A stretch of DNA of 9,282 bases from Eggerthellales bacterium UBA948 (GTDB taxonomy: Bacteria; Actinomycetota; Coriobacteriia; Coriobacteriales; UBA8131). Below the pieces are notes generated by a model. It ran no database searches. It saw only the letters and a program-made list of their open reading frames with translations, and was not told the origin of the DNA. Below, in pieces: positions 1 to 6,377 of this stretch; positions within the stretch are counted from its first letter, which is position 1; each line of letters begins with the position of its first letter. The translations under genes and the position numbers were made by a program. The stretch is from the NCBI GenBank assembly GCA_002293265.1, contig DBCW01000050.1, positions 1 through 9,282 on the forward strand, written 5' to 3'.

Positions 1-1
1 A

Positions 2-625
2 GAAGGTCATGTCTTTAGAAAGCTTAATGCCAAAGCAACTGTTTTCATCGAATACGCGCCTCTTGAGTCGGCGTGGGTTCCAATTATTGGCGACAACTAC
101 ATCTATATCTATTGTTTGTGGGTTGAAGGGGCACCTAGAGGCAACGGATATGGAAAAGCACTTATAAAATACTGTCTGGACGACGCGCGCAAACAAGGCA
201 AATCCGGTGTCTGCATGCTGGGTGCCAAAAAACAAAAGAGCTGGCTCTCTAATCAGGCTTTTGCAAAAAAATATGGATTTGAGGTTGTCGATGATGCTGC
301 GAGCGGATATGAATTATTAGCACTTTCCTTTGACGGAACCACTCCAAAGTTCACACAAAAAGCCAAGTTCGGGAAAATCGAAAACGACGAGCTGACAATC
401 TATTACAGCAATCAGTGTCCATATATAACTCAATATATCGAGAGAGTGAGGCGCTTTTGTGAGGATACGAATGTTGCGGTCACTTTTGCGCATGTTAACT
501 CACTAGAGAAAGCCAAGGCGCTACCCTGTGCATTTAATAACTGGGCTGTGTTTTATAAAGGACAATTAGAGACAGTAAATCTGGTTGACGCTACGTATCT
601 GGAGAGACTTCTAAAAAGAAAATAG
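2..625 (+). CDS. GNAT-family N-acetyltransferase with C-terminal YoaP domain (5' partial)
   Basis: The open frame enters from the left edge of the window (first full codon at base 2), so the N-terminus is missing; 207 residues are visible. The motif RGNGYGKAL (encoded near 134-160) is the acetyl-CoA pyrophosphate-binding R-x-x-G-x-G/A signature of GNAT acetyltransferases. It is followed by the usual helix and the 'KKYGFEVV' strand. The last ~80 residues, beginning near 'ELTIYYSNQCPY', look like the YoaP domain, which commonly follows a GNAT domain in Firmicutes and Actinobacteria proteins. A TTG at 116 could be read as a start but lies inside the GNAT fold, and homologous-looking sequence continues upstream, so I reject it. 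The acetyl acceptor is unknown; the protein is probably cytosolic. The gene ends in a terminator and converges with the methyltransferase gene. Confidence 0.85.
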   Translation, partial: EGHVFRKLNAKATVFIEYAPLESAWVPIIGDNYIYIYCLWVEGAPRGNGYGKALIKYCLDDARKQGKSGVCMLGAKKQKSWLSNQAFAKKYGFEVVDDAASGYELLALSFDGTTPKFTQKAKFGKIENDELTIYYSNQCPYITQYIERVRRFCEDTNVAVTFAHVNSLEKAKALPCAFNNWAVFYKGQLETVNLVDATYLERLLKRK

Positions 626-663
626 CCTCTTGACAAGACTCTTGCAAGTCTTTTGAGGTTTTT
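626..663 (+). terminator. Rho-independent terminator of the acetyltransferase gene
   Basis: Directly after the TAG stop there is an interrupted stem. CCTC (626-629) pairs with GAGG (655-658) and AAGACT (635-640) with AGTCTT (647-652), with loop CTTGCA. Five T residues follow at 659-663. It sits between two convergent genes, and the T run follows only on the + strand, so it mainly serves the upstream gene. Confidence 0.7.
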
Positions 664-678
664 CTACTTAAAGAAGTG

Positions 679-1266
679 CTATAAATACCTGCGCACCTTT
701 TTACAGTAATCCTCAAACTCTGCTCCATAATGTTCGCGGAGAAATGCCTCTTCTCGTAGTACTTGACGGTGAATCACAAGGACAAATACAACCAATGTAA
801 TTGCTACTACAACATTGCAGTGCACCAAGAAAAGACCGCCGAACAGAGCAAAGAAGCAGACATACAAGGGATTGCGGCTGATAGCGAATGCTTTGGTGGT
901 TATGAGTTTAGCAGGATCTTTCTTGTCAATACCTACTCTGAACGATGTGCCAAAACTTACTAATGAGTAGATGAAAAAGATTAAACCACCTGCGCTAACA
1001 ACTATTCCTATCCAACCAAGGGCATTGCTGGCCCAAAACCTTGCAATCAATACGTCAAATATTGGCCAGCTAAAAGTATTGGCAAGCAGCACGTAAAACA
1101 AAAAGAGGATAAAAGGCATCAAAATAAAATCGCTCTTATGTGTTTTACCAAACACCATAGCGCGTATCCCCTGTCGCTTAAGTATCACGGCACACGTTAT
1201 AACAGCAAGAATATATAGAGCTAATATCAAAATGCTTGCTAAATACTGAAGTGACACCATTGCCAT
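679..1266 (-). CDS. Isoprenylcysteine carboxyl methyltransferase (ICMT/PEMT) family membrane protein
   Basis: A 195-residue integral membrane protein with hydrophobic segments at about residues 8-28, 47-70, 83-105 and 136-166. The family hallmarks lie in the C-terminal half: S-RNPLY at 131-135 and the REE...Y...F..Y..KV.RY tail (REE at 171-173). In ICMT and phospholipid methyltransferases these form the S-adenosylmethionine-binding region. Bacterial members are widespread small methyltransferases whose acceptors are mostly unknown, so no substrate can be assigned. The first ATG (1266) is chosen because AGGGG lies 6 nt upstream; a second ATG two codons in is possible. It appears monocistronic, transcribed divergently from the molybdoenzyme operon. 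Length is normal for the family and no defect is seen. Confidence 0.85.
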   Translation of the reverse strand: MAMVSLQYLASILILALYILAVITCAVILKRQGIRAMVFGKTHKSDFILMPFILFLFYVLLANTFSWPIFDVLIARFWASNALGWIGIVVSAGGLIFFIYSLVSFGTSFRVGIDKKDPAKLITTKAFAISRNPLYVCFFALFGGLFLVHCNVVVAITLVVFVLVIHRQVLREEAFLREHYGAEFEDYCKKVRRYL

Positions 1267-1305
1267 CGCAATCCCCTATCTCCGATTAATCTCCAACCCA
1301 ACCAC

Positions 1306-1336
1306 ACTATACTAGATTACCCCAACATATTCTCAA
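1306..1336 (-). promoter_or_regulatory. Putative sigma70-type promoter of the methyltransferase gene
   Basis: On the minus strand TTGAGA (plus 1331-1336) and TATAGT (plus 1306-1311) each match the -35/-10 consensus at five of six positions. The spacing is 19 bp, slightly long. The start of transcription would fall near 1299, giving a leader of about 33 nt. It lies back to back with the operator region of the oxidoreductase operon. Confidence 0.4.
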
Positions 1337-1386
1337 AAATATTAACATCCATTAATATTTCTTAACGAAAACCAAGAGTTTATTAA
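1337..1386 (+). promoter_or_regulatory. Phased direct repeats and -10 box: candidate response-regulator-controlled promoter
   Basis: TTAAC (1342-1346), TTAAT (1352-1356) and TTAAC (1362-1366) are spaced exactly 10 bp apart, one helical turn. Regularly spaced direct repeats of 10-11 bp are how OmpR/PhoB-type regulators (PhoB, TorR) bind DNA. A -10-like TATTAA lies at 1381-1386, about 10 bp after the third repeat, the geometry of PhoB-type activated promoters in which the repeats replace the -35 element. The first two repeats also sit in a perfect dyad, AAATATTAA (1337-1345) with TTAATATTT (1352-1360), so a dimeric palindrome-binding regulator is an alternative. The obvious candidate ligand is the OmpR-type regulator encoded at 6374-7054. 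That link is inferred. Confidence 0.45.
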
Positions 1387-1440
1387 ATTAAACTCAATTG
1401 CACTTGGGCAGAGCACCACACGATAATAAAGCAATCAAAA

Positions 1441-1504
1441 CGCGCTTTAAGCGCGAGGGAAGTTCCCTGGATCGGGCTATCCAAAATGCCTGGTCACACA
1501 TGGC
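1441..1504 (+). promoter_or_regulatory. Structured 5' leader with tandem hairpins upstream of the molybdoenzyme gene
   Basis: Three small hairpins abut with no gap. CGCGC/GCGCG with loop TTTAA occupies 1441-1455; AGGGAA/TTCCCT around one G occupies 1456-1468; GGAT/ATCC with loop CGGGCT occupies 1469-1482. A weaker GCC/GGC pair follows at about 1488-1504. The ribosome binding site AAGGAGGA (1522-1529) comes directly after. If transcription starts near 1393 the leader is about 140 nt. It could be a cis-regulatory RNA or a stability element; I do not recognise it as a Moco riboswitch or any other named class. No T run follows, so it is not a standard terminator. Confidence 0.4.
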
Positions 1505-1532
1505 TTTAAGGACATATCTAGAAGGAGGAACT

Positions 1533-3899
1533 ATGGAGACACCCAATAAATGCAGCTCGAGCAAGCAGAAGCTAAGCAGGCGCACATTCGTAAAAGCTGG
1601 TGCTGCGGTGGGAGCTGTTGCGGCTGTTGGCGGGCTCACAGCTTGCGCAACAAGTGCACCAAAAACTGATCCAAAGCCTGCAGAAAGCACTGAGGTCGCA
1701 GAAGACATTTTTGCCGGCGCTCAAGAGTTTTACGCGTCGTGTCCACCCGAATGTCAACATCACAACCTAAAGGCACTGGTAAAAGACGGCAAGATCATCA
1801 AAGTTGAAGCCGGAGTTAACAATGAGTCGCTCCCCTGCTTGCGTGGTATGTCACGTGTAGAGTGGCTTAACACCGATGCACGCCTCACCAAACCTCTGCT
1901 TCGTGACGGCGAAAAAGGCGACAATAAGTGGAAAGAGATCAGCTGGGACGAAGCGATTGCAATGGTTGCCGAGAAGTTGCAAGACGCAATCGACACCGTA
2001 GGTAACGCCGGTATCGTCTGCGATTCTCATGCCGGTAACTTCAACGCACTTGCAGGAGCCGTTGCCCCGGCGTTCATCGCCCGTATCGGCGGCGCTATGT
2101 CGCTTACAGGTACGTTGTGCTGCGCGGGAACTAACGGCGCAACAACCACGATGCTCGGTCGTCGTTTTTACGACACCAGAAACACCATCGTAGATTCTGA
2201 CTACATTTTGGTCTGGGGAAACAACCCCGCCGTCTCTATGAACGGTTATTTTGAGCGCTTTGTAAAAGTGATGGACAAGGGTGGCAAAGTCATAACGATA
2301 GACCCTGTTCACTCCGAGACCGCCTCAAAATCAACCGATTGGGTACCTATCACGCCTGCCACTGATACAGCACTGGCCTTGGGCATGCTCAAAGTGATCG
2401 TTGATGAGAAGCTGCACAAAGAGGACTTCATCAAAGCGCACACTACCGCACCTTGCCTACTGGATAAATCAGGGCTCCCGGTAATGGAAAAAGCCGATGA
2501 CAAGACGAGCTACATGGTAGTAGACTCCAAAACCAACACTGTGGTCAGACACGATAGCGCAGGCGTTGACCCTCTACTCACCGTAAAAGGCACTCAACAT
2601 GAAGCCAGTTACACCACCATCTTTGACTTTACGATGGCAGAGTGCGCTCAGTGGACACCTGAAGCAGTTGAAGCTGAGACCGGCGTGCCGGCAGCAAAAG
2701 TCACAGAGCTCGCCCGCGATTATGCCAACGCCAAAAACGGCATGATCATCCAAAATATGGGCGGCTTTATGCGCACCAGTTACGGCACATACGCGGTCGC
2801 CTCGCAAAACAATCTGGCGCTGTTTACAGGACAAATTGGTAGAGCAGGAACCGGACTTTACGATGCCGGTGGAGTTACCAACTTTCTCAAGCTCACAGCA
2901 ATGTTTGATAACCCCAAGGTAGAAGGTCTGCCCTCAGTGCCGCGCGTGCAGTTTGCTCATCACGTGTTAAACGACACGCCTAACCCCATCAAGGTATTCA
3001 TCTCCAGCCGCGAAAGCCCGATGACACAATGGCCAAATTCCGGACTTCTCAAAGAGGCTCTGAAGAAGATTCCGTTTGTGGTTGTGATTGACTCGCTGAT
3101 GACCTCCACAGCACTGTACGCAGACTTGGTACTGCCTTGCGCTGCTGTATTTGAAACAGAAGATCTGATGGCTAACGCTCGCAGCCACTTGGTTCAACTC
3201 TCTGACAAGGCAATCGATCCTCCGGGTGAGGCTCACGATGATTTGTGGATATTTACCCAATTGGCCAAAAAGATGGGTGTGGGTGCAGATTTTGAGCATG
3301 ACAACGAATACTACATCCGCAAAGCCTTAGAGGGCACTGAGTTCACATACGACCAGCTCAAAAAAGAGCACGCCATCGACGCTTATCCAAAGGACTTTAT
3401 CCCTTATCAAGATGGTGAGTTTTATACCGAGACCAAAAAGGCTGAGATATATCAAGCGGGCTGGGCAAGCAAGGGCGTTAAACCGGTGCCGTCGTACTAC
3501 AAAGGTGCTGAGACTGTTGGCGGCTCGTCCGGGCTTGATGCCAAATACCCACTTGCGGTTGTTCAGCGCAAACTGAGGAGCTGTGTGCACGGAACATTTG
3601 GCGCGCTGGCGATGATGGAAAACGTCAATCGCAACCACGCTTGTGTGATGGTTAATCCCAAAGATGCAAGCGCACGCTCCATTGCAGATGGCGACTCGGT
3701 TGTGGTCTACAACGATCGCGGCGAGCACAAGGCAAAAGCAATCGTTACAGAAAATGTGATCCCGGGAGTCATAGTTGCAGAAAATGGCTGGTGGGAGCAG
3801 CAAGGCGGCTCGAGCAGTTATGTGACAAATGACAGCGTAGGCATCATCTCAGGAGAGCACTGCTGCAACGAGACGCTTGCCGAGATAAAGAAGGGTTAG
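1533..3899 (+). CDS. Tat-exported molybdopterin-dependent oxidoreductase, catalytic subunit (DMSO reductase superfamily)
   Basis: This 788-residue protein has the layout of the Mo/W-bisPGD oxidoreductases. A Tat motif SRRTFVK (15-21) precedes an Ala/Gly/Val-rich segment and LTAC (35-38), which resembles a lipobox and suggests a Tat-exported lipoprotein. The Fe-S segment has C70, C74 and C102 followed by LRG, but the expected third cysteine is Asn78 (CPPECQHHN). A Cys pair (C196-C197, in TLCCAGTNG) lies where the molybdenum ligand is expected, so ligation by cysteine is plausible. The C-terminal ~120 residues resemble the molydopterin dinucleotide-binding domain. The ATG at 1533 is chosen for AAGGAGGA just upstream and correct placement of the Tat signal; the frame is open back to 1398 without signs of coding. 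The ferredoxin gene starts 4 nt downstream. The substrate cannot be deduced. Confidence 0.9.
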   Translation: METPNKCSSSKQKLSRRTFVKAGAAVGAVAAVGGLTACATSAPKTDPKPAESTEVAEDIFAGAQEFYASCPPECQHHNLKALVKDGKIIKVEAGVNNESLPCLRGMSRVEWLNTDARLTKPLLRDGEKGDNKWKEISWDEAIAMVAEKLQDAIDTVGNAGIVCDSHAGNFNALAGAVAPAFIARIGGAMSLTGTLCCAGTNGATTTMLGRRFYDTRNTIVDSDYILVWGNNPAVSMNGYFERFVKVMDKGGKVITIDPVHSETASKSTDWVPITPATDTALALGMLKVIVDEKLHKEDFIKAHTTAPCLLDKSGLPVMEKADDKTSYMVVDSKTNTVVRHDSAGVDPLLTVKGTQHEASYTTIFDFTMAECAQWTPEAVEAETGVPAAKVTELARDYANAKNGMIIQNMGGFMRTSYGTYAVASQNNLALFTGQIGRAGTGLYDAGGVTNFLKLTAMFDNPKVEGLPSVPRVQFAHHVLNDTPNPIKVFISSRESPMTQWPNSGLLKEALKKIPFVVVIDSLMTSTALYADLVLPCAAVFETEDLMANARSHLVQLSDKAIDPPGEAHDDLWIFTQLAKKMGVGADFEHDNEYYIRKALEGTEFTYDQLKKEHAIDAYPKDFIPYQDGEFYTETKKAEIYQAGWASKGVKPVPSYYKGAETVGGSSGLDAKYPLAVVQRKLRSCVHGTFGALAMMENVNRNHACVMVNPKDASARSIADGDSVVVYNDRGEHKAKAIVTENVIPGVIVAENGWWEQQGGSSSYVTNDSVGIISGEHCCNETLAEIKKG

Positions 3900-3903
3900 G
3901 ATC

Positions 3904-4470
3904 ATGGCAAAAGGTTTTTTCTTCAACAACAAAGATTGTTATGGGTGCATGACTTGCAGCGTAGCCTGCATTACCGATAAACTTCCCGGAAACAGCGTTA
4001 CTTATCTGCGAAACGTCACAGAGATTTTAGTTGACGACCCTAAGACTTACTCCTTTATGTCGATGTCGTGCAATCACTGCGATAATCCCGTGTGTTTAGC
4101 TGTTTGTCCGGTTGGTGCTTACGAAAAGTTGGAAGACGGCATCGTGCGCCAGCGCCACGACATGTGCATTGGCTGTCAAACCTGTGTTAGAGAATGCCCT
4201 TACGGATCGCCAAACTATTATGACGAGGAAGGCAAGACCCACAAATGTGACATGTGCGTTGACCGCCAACTACGCGGCGAAAAGCCAGCTTGCGTAGAGG
4301 CATGCCCCGGAGCCAATTTAGAGATAGGCGATATGGAGGAGCTCAAAGCCATGGATGGAGCAGACTTTGTTTCTGACCCGGATATGGATATCGCTCCCAA
4401 CATTGTGATCAAGGCTGACCCTAAGATTAAGGGAAATCCCGCAAAATACGGTCAGGTCAAAACCAGCTAG
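3904..4470 (+). CDS. DmsB/NrfC-like ferredoxin subunit with four [4Fe-4S] motifs
   Basis: A 188-residue iron-sulfur protein with 16 cysteines in four groups: C12-C15-C18-C22, C56-C59-C64-C68, C88-C91-C94-C98 and C115-C118-C130-C134. This is the classic layout of the electron-transfer subunit of DMSO-reductase-type enzymes (DmsB, NrfC, PsrB). It would carry electrons to or from the molybdenum subunit encoded immediately upstream; the 4-nt gap implies co-transcription and coupled translation. It has no signal peptide, so it would be exported by hitch-hiking on the partner's Tat signal. A membrane anchor gene (DmsC/NrfD type) would usually follow, but none is present; the next gene is a sensor kinase. 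Length is slightly short for the family because the C-terminal tail is brief. Confidence 0.92.
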   Translation: MAKGFFFNNKDCYGCMTCSVACITDKLPGNSVTYLRNVTEILVDDPKTYSFMSMSCNHCDNPVCLAVCPVGAYEKLEDGIVRQRHDMCIGCQTCVRECPYGSPNYYDEEGKTHKCDMCVDRQLRGEKPACVEACPGANLEIGDMEELKAMDGADFVSDPDMDIAPNIVIKADPKIKGNPAKYGQVKTS

Positions 4471-4473
4471 CAG

Positions 4474-4528
4474 CTAACTAGCGCTAAAGTTACGTAAAAC
4501 GGCAAAGAGCCCCTCACACACTTTGCCG
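4474..4528 (+). promoter_or_regulatory. Phased TAA repeats and small hairpin after the ferredoxin gene
   Basis: CTAAC (4474-4478), CTAAA (4484-4488) and GTAAA (4494-4498) repeat with exact 10-bp spacing, a degenerate echo of the TTAA repeats at 1342-1366. They run into a perfect 8-bp inverted repeat, CGGCAAAG (4500-4507) with CTTTGCCG (4521-4528), around a 13-nt loop. The repeats share only a three-base core, so chance is quite possible. The hairpin lacks a following T run. Confidence 0.25.
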
Positions 4529-4551
4529 AGTGAAGTAAAATGTAAGCAGAT

Positions 4552-4588
4552 GGGGCAACGCCACAATGAACACTTGTGGCGTTGCCCC
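4552..4588 (+). terminator. Perfect 15-bp hairpin between the oxidoreductase and sensor-kinase operons
   Basis: GGGGCAACGCCACAA (4552-4566) is exactly complementary to TTGTGGCGTTGCCCC (4574-4588) around a 7-nt loop. It lies 81 nt after the ferredoxin stop codon and 49 nt before the kinase start. The downstream sequence TCGCCTGTTCTT is only moderately T-rich, so this may be an inefficient terminator that lets some read-through reach the kinase, or an mRNA-stabilising end. GCCCC at 4509-4513 in the preceding hairpin loop could pair with GGGGC at 4552-4556, giving an alternative fold. Confidence 0.5.
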
Positions 4589-4599
4589 TCGCCTGTTCT

Positions 4600-4605
4600 T
4601 ATAAG
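4600..4605 (+). promoter_or_regulatory. Possible -10 box of the sensor-kinase operon
   Basis: TATAAG matches the -10 consensus at five of six positions and lies 32 bases before the ATG at 4638. No good -35 element stands 16-18 bp upstream; the region is occupied by the 15-bp hairpin, so an activator would be needed. A transcript starting near 4612 would exclude the GTG at 4611 as a start codon. Confidence 0.25.
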
Positions 4606-4637
4606 CCCACGTGTTCGTATCTGGCGATTGGACGCTG

Positions 4638-6377
4638 ATGAAACGCATCGGTCTGAGATTAAAGTTCATCATCTTGTTGATAGGCATCGTGGCAGTGATG
4701 CTTGTAGTGAACATCTTCTCCACACAAAATATGCAGCTAAGACAAGCAGAAGCGGAGATGTTGGAGAAGGCACAAATACTTTCTCAAGAGCTGGATGCGT
4801 TTTGGACTTTTATGGAGATCAACGAGACTAGGATAAACACCGACTCTGACGGCGAAGAGGATTTTAAAGGGCTTTACTGTGTGGTAGCGGCAAAATCGGT
4901 GTGCATGCTCTTTAGCACAGAGACCGATTACAAAATTCAATATACCAATCTTAAAACGCGCCGCAAGGCCGATGCTCCGGATGAGTTTGAAATCACCGCG
5001 CTGGAAAGATTTAACAACAACCCGGAGGTCAGAGAGCATTATGCACTAACGGAGTTTGAAGGCGAAGAAGCGTTCAGGTACGTAAAATCGCTCTACATTA
5101 CCGATTCATGTCTCAAGTGCCACGGCGACCCTGTAGGCGAGCTAGATATTTTTGGCTACCCCAAAGAAGGCATGAAGATTGGCGATGTTGCCGGTGCCGT
5201 AAGTATCGTTATGCCTGTGGACACCTATCTAAATGGCCTGCAAAACAACATCACCCAACAAGCGCTGCTCTTAGGCTTGCTGTTGGTACTGTGCTTAGCG
5301 GCAGTTTTCATTGCAGTCTCAAAACTTGTGACCCGTCCCCTAGCTAAGTTAGAAAGCGTCGCCCAGCAAATTGAAAAAGGCGACTTTGACGTTGATGTTT
5401 CAGGCATAGGATACCGCGACGAGATTAGCGATCTCTCGTTGCATATCAGCACTATGGCTAACGAGCTTTCCGGATTTTACGGGGAGCTGGAAAGCAAAGT
5501 GTCTGAGCGCACGCTACAACTTGAAGAGGCAAACAAAGAGCTGGACTACCGCAAGCACCAATTGGAAATCATCAACGAAAAGCTGCAAAAAGACAGCGAG
5601 TATAAATCCGAATACTTGGCCACCATGAGTCACGAGCTAAGAACCCCACTCACATCCATCATTGCTTTTGCCGAGATGTGGGAAAGAACTACCGGCGAAA
5701 AAAGCGCCAAAGACCTACATACCGTTAATGAGATCAAAATCAACGGACAGATCCTCCTCAACATTGTTAATAACATCTTGGAGATGTCACGCTTAGAAGC
5801 CGGCAACACAGAGCTGAGCATTGAGCAAGTAGACTTGGTAGATATCTTTGGCATGGTAGAGCGAACAGTTAACCCACTTGCCGAAAAGAAAGGTATCGAC
5901 ATTAATTACTCGGTCGAAAGCTCGGTGCCGGTGTTTAAGGCTGACTGGGAAAAGCTTCGAAGGATTGTGGAAAATCTCGTAACTAATTCGGTAAAGTATA
6001 CACACCGTTGCGGTATAGTTTCCATTCGCGCATATTTTATCGAGCGAGACAGCAAGACCGCCGTGATCAACATTATTAAGCAACACAGCTTAATAATCGG
6101 AAAACCGCTTGTTGGCGGCAAAGACTATGTGGCCATAGAGGTATGTGACGATGGCATGGGTATAGTCCAAGAAAACCTCGGGCAGATATTTGAGAAGTTT
6201 AAGCAAGATAGTCAATCAGCCTACAGACGCTACAAAGGTACCGGTCTGGGGCTTGCAGTTGTTAAGGAACTTGTGGAGCTGCACGGCGGCACGATAGGCG
6301 TGCAAAGCGTCAGCAAACAGGGAAGCACCTTTACCGTATTATTGCCAATTGAAAAGCAGAAAGGTAGCCTACAGTGA
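4638..6377 (+). CDS. Membrane sensor histidine kinase with CxxCH (haem-type) Tll0287-like/DUF3365 sensor domain
   Basis: A 579-residue kinase, domains in order. A first membrane helix at about 10-27 is followed by an extracytoplasmic domain to about 208 with C158-LK-C161-H162, a c-type haem attachment motif followed by GDP. This matches the DUF3365/Tll0287-like sensor family. A second membrane helix lies at about 209-231, then a HAMP linker (~232-284), a coiled coil (~285-325), and a HisKA domain with phospho-acceptor H332 in SHELRTPL. The HATPase domain has the N box (N446, N450), DDGMG (504-508) and GTGLGL (534-539). All catalytic motifs are intact. ATG 4638 is preferred to GTG 4611, which lacks a ribosome binding site. 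The stop overlaps the regulator's start by 4 nt, so the two form a cognate pair. It probably senses redox state or a haem ligand for the neighbouring oxidoreductase; this is inferred from context. Confidence 0.9.
   Translation: MKRIGLRLKFIILLIGIVAVMLVVNIFSTQNMQLRQAEAEMLEKAQILSQELDAFWTFMEINETRINTDSDGEEDFKGLYCVVAAKSVCMLFSTETDYKIQYTNLKTRRKADAPDEFEITALERFNNNPEVREHYALTEFEGEEAFRYVKSLYITDSCLKCHGDPVGELDIFGYPKEGMKIGDVAGAVSIVMPVDTYLNGLQNNITQQALLLGLLLVLCLAAVFIAVSKLVTRPLAKLESVAQQIEKGDFDVDVSGIGYRDEISDLSLHISTMANELSGFYGELESKVSERTLQLEEANKELDYRKHQLEIINEKLQKDSEYKSEYLATMSHELRTPLTSIIAFAEMWERTTGEKSAKDLHTVNEIKINGQILLNIVNNILEMSRLEAGNTELSIEQVDLVDIFGMVERTVNPLAEKKGIDINYSVESSVPVFKADWEKLRRIVENLVTNSVKYTHRCGIVSIRAYFIERDSKTAVINIIKQHSLIIGKPLVGGKDYVAIEVCDDGMGIVQENLGQIFEKFKQDSQSAYRRYKGTGLGLAVVKELVELHGGTIGVQSVSKQGSTFTVLLPIEKQKGSLQ

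Noticed and set aside
1398..1532. In-frame open extension of the molybdoenzyme from a TTG at 1398
   Set aside because: No ribosome binding site before it; the strong AAGGAGGA lies directly before ATG 1533, and an extra 45 residues would bury the Tat signal.
1393..1532. Moco riboswitch in the leader of the molybdoenzyme gene
   Set aside because: Attractive by context, but I could not match the conserved sequence blocks of that class, so the leader is reported only as structured.
1394..1996. Minus-strand and alternate-frame open frames over the molybdoenzyme, kinase and ferredoxin genes
   Set aside because: They are shadows of strongly supported genes, with no start signals or recognisable domains.
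4611..4637. GTG at 4611 as start of the sensor kinase
   Set aside because: No ribosome binding site; nine extra residues add nothing recognisable, and ATG 4638 begins a normal basic N-terminus before the first membrane helix.
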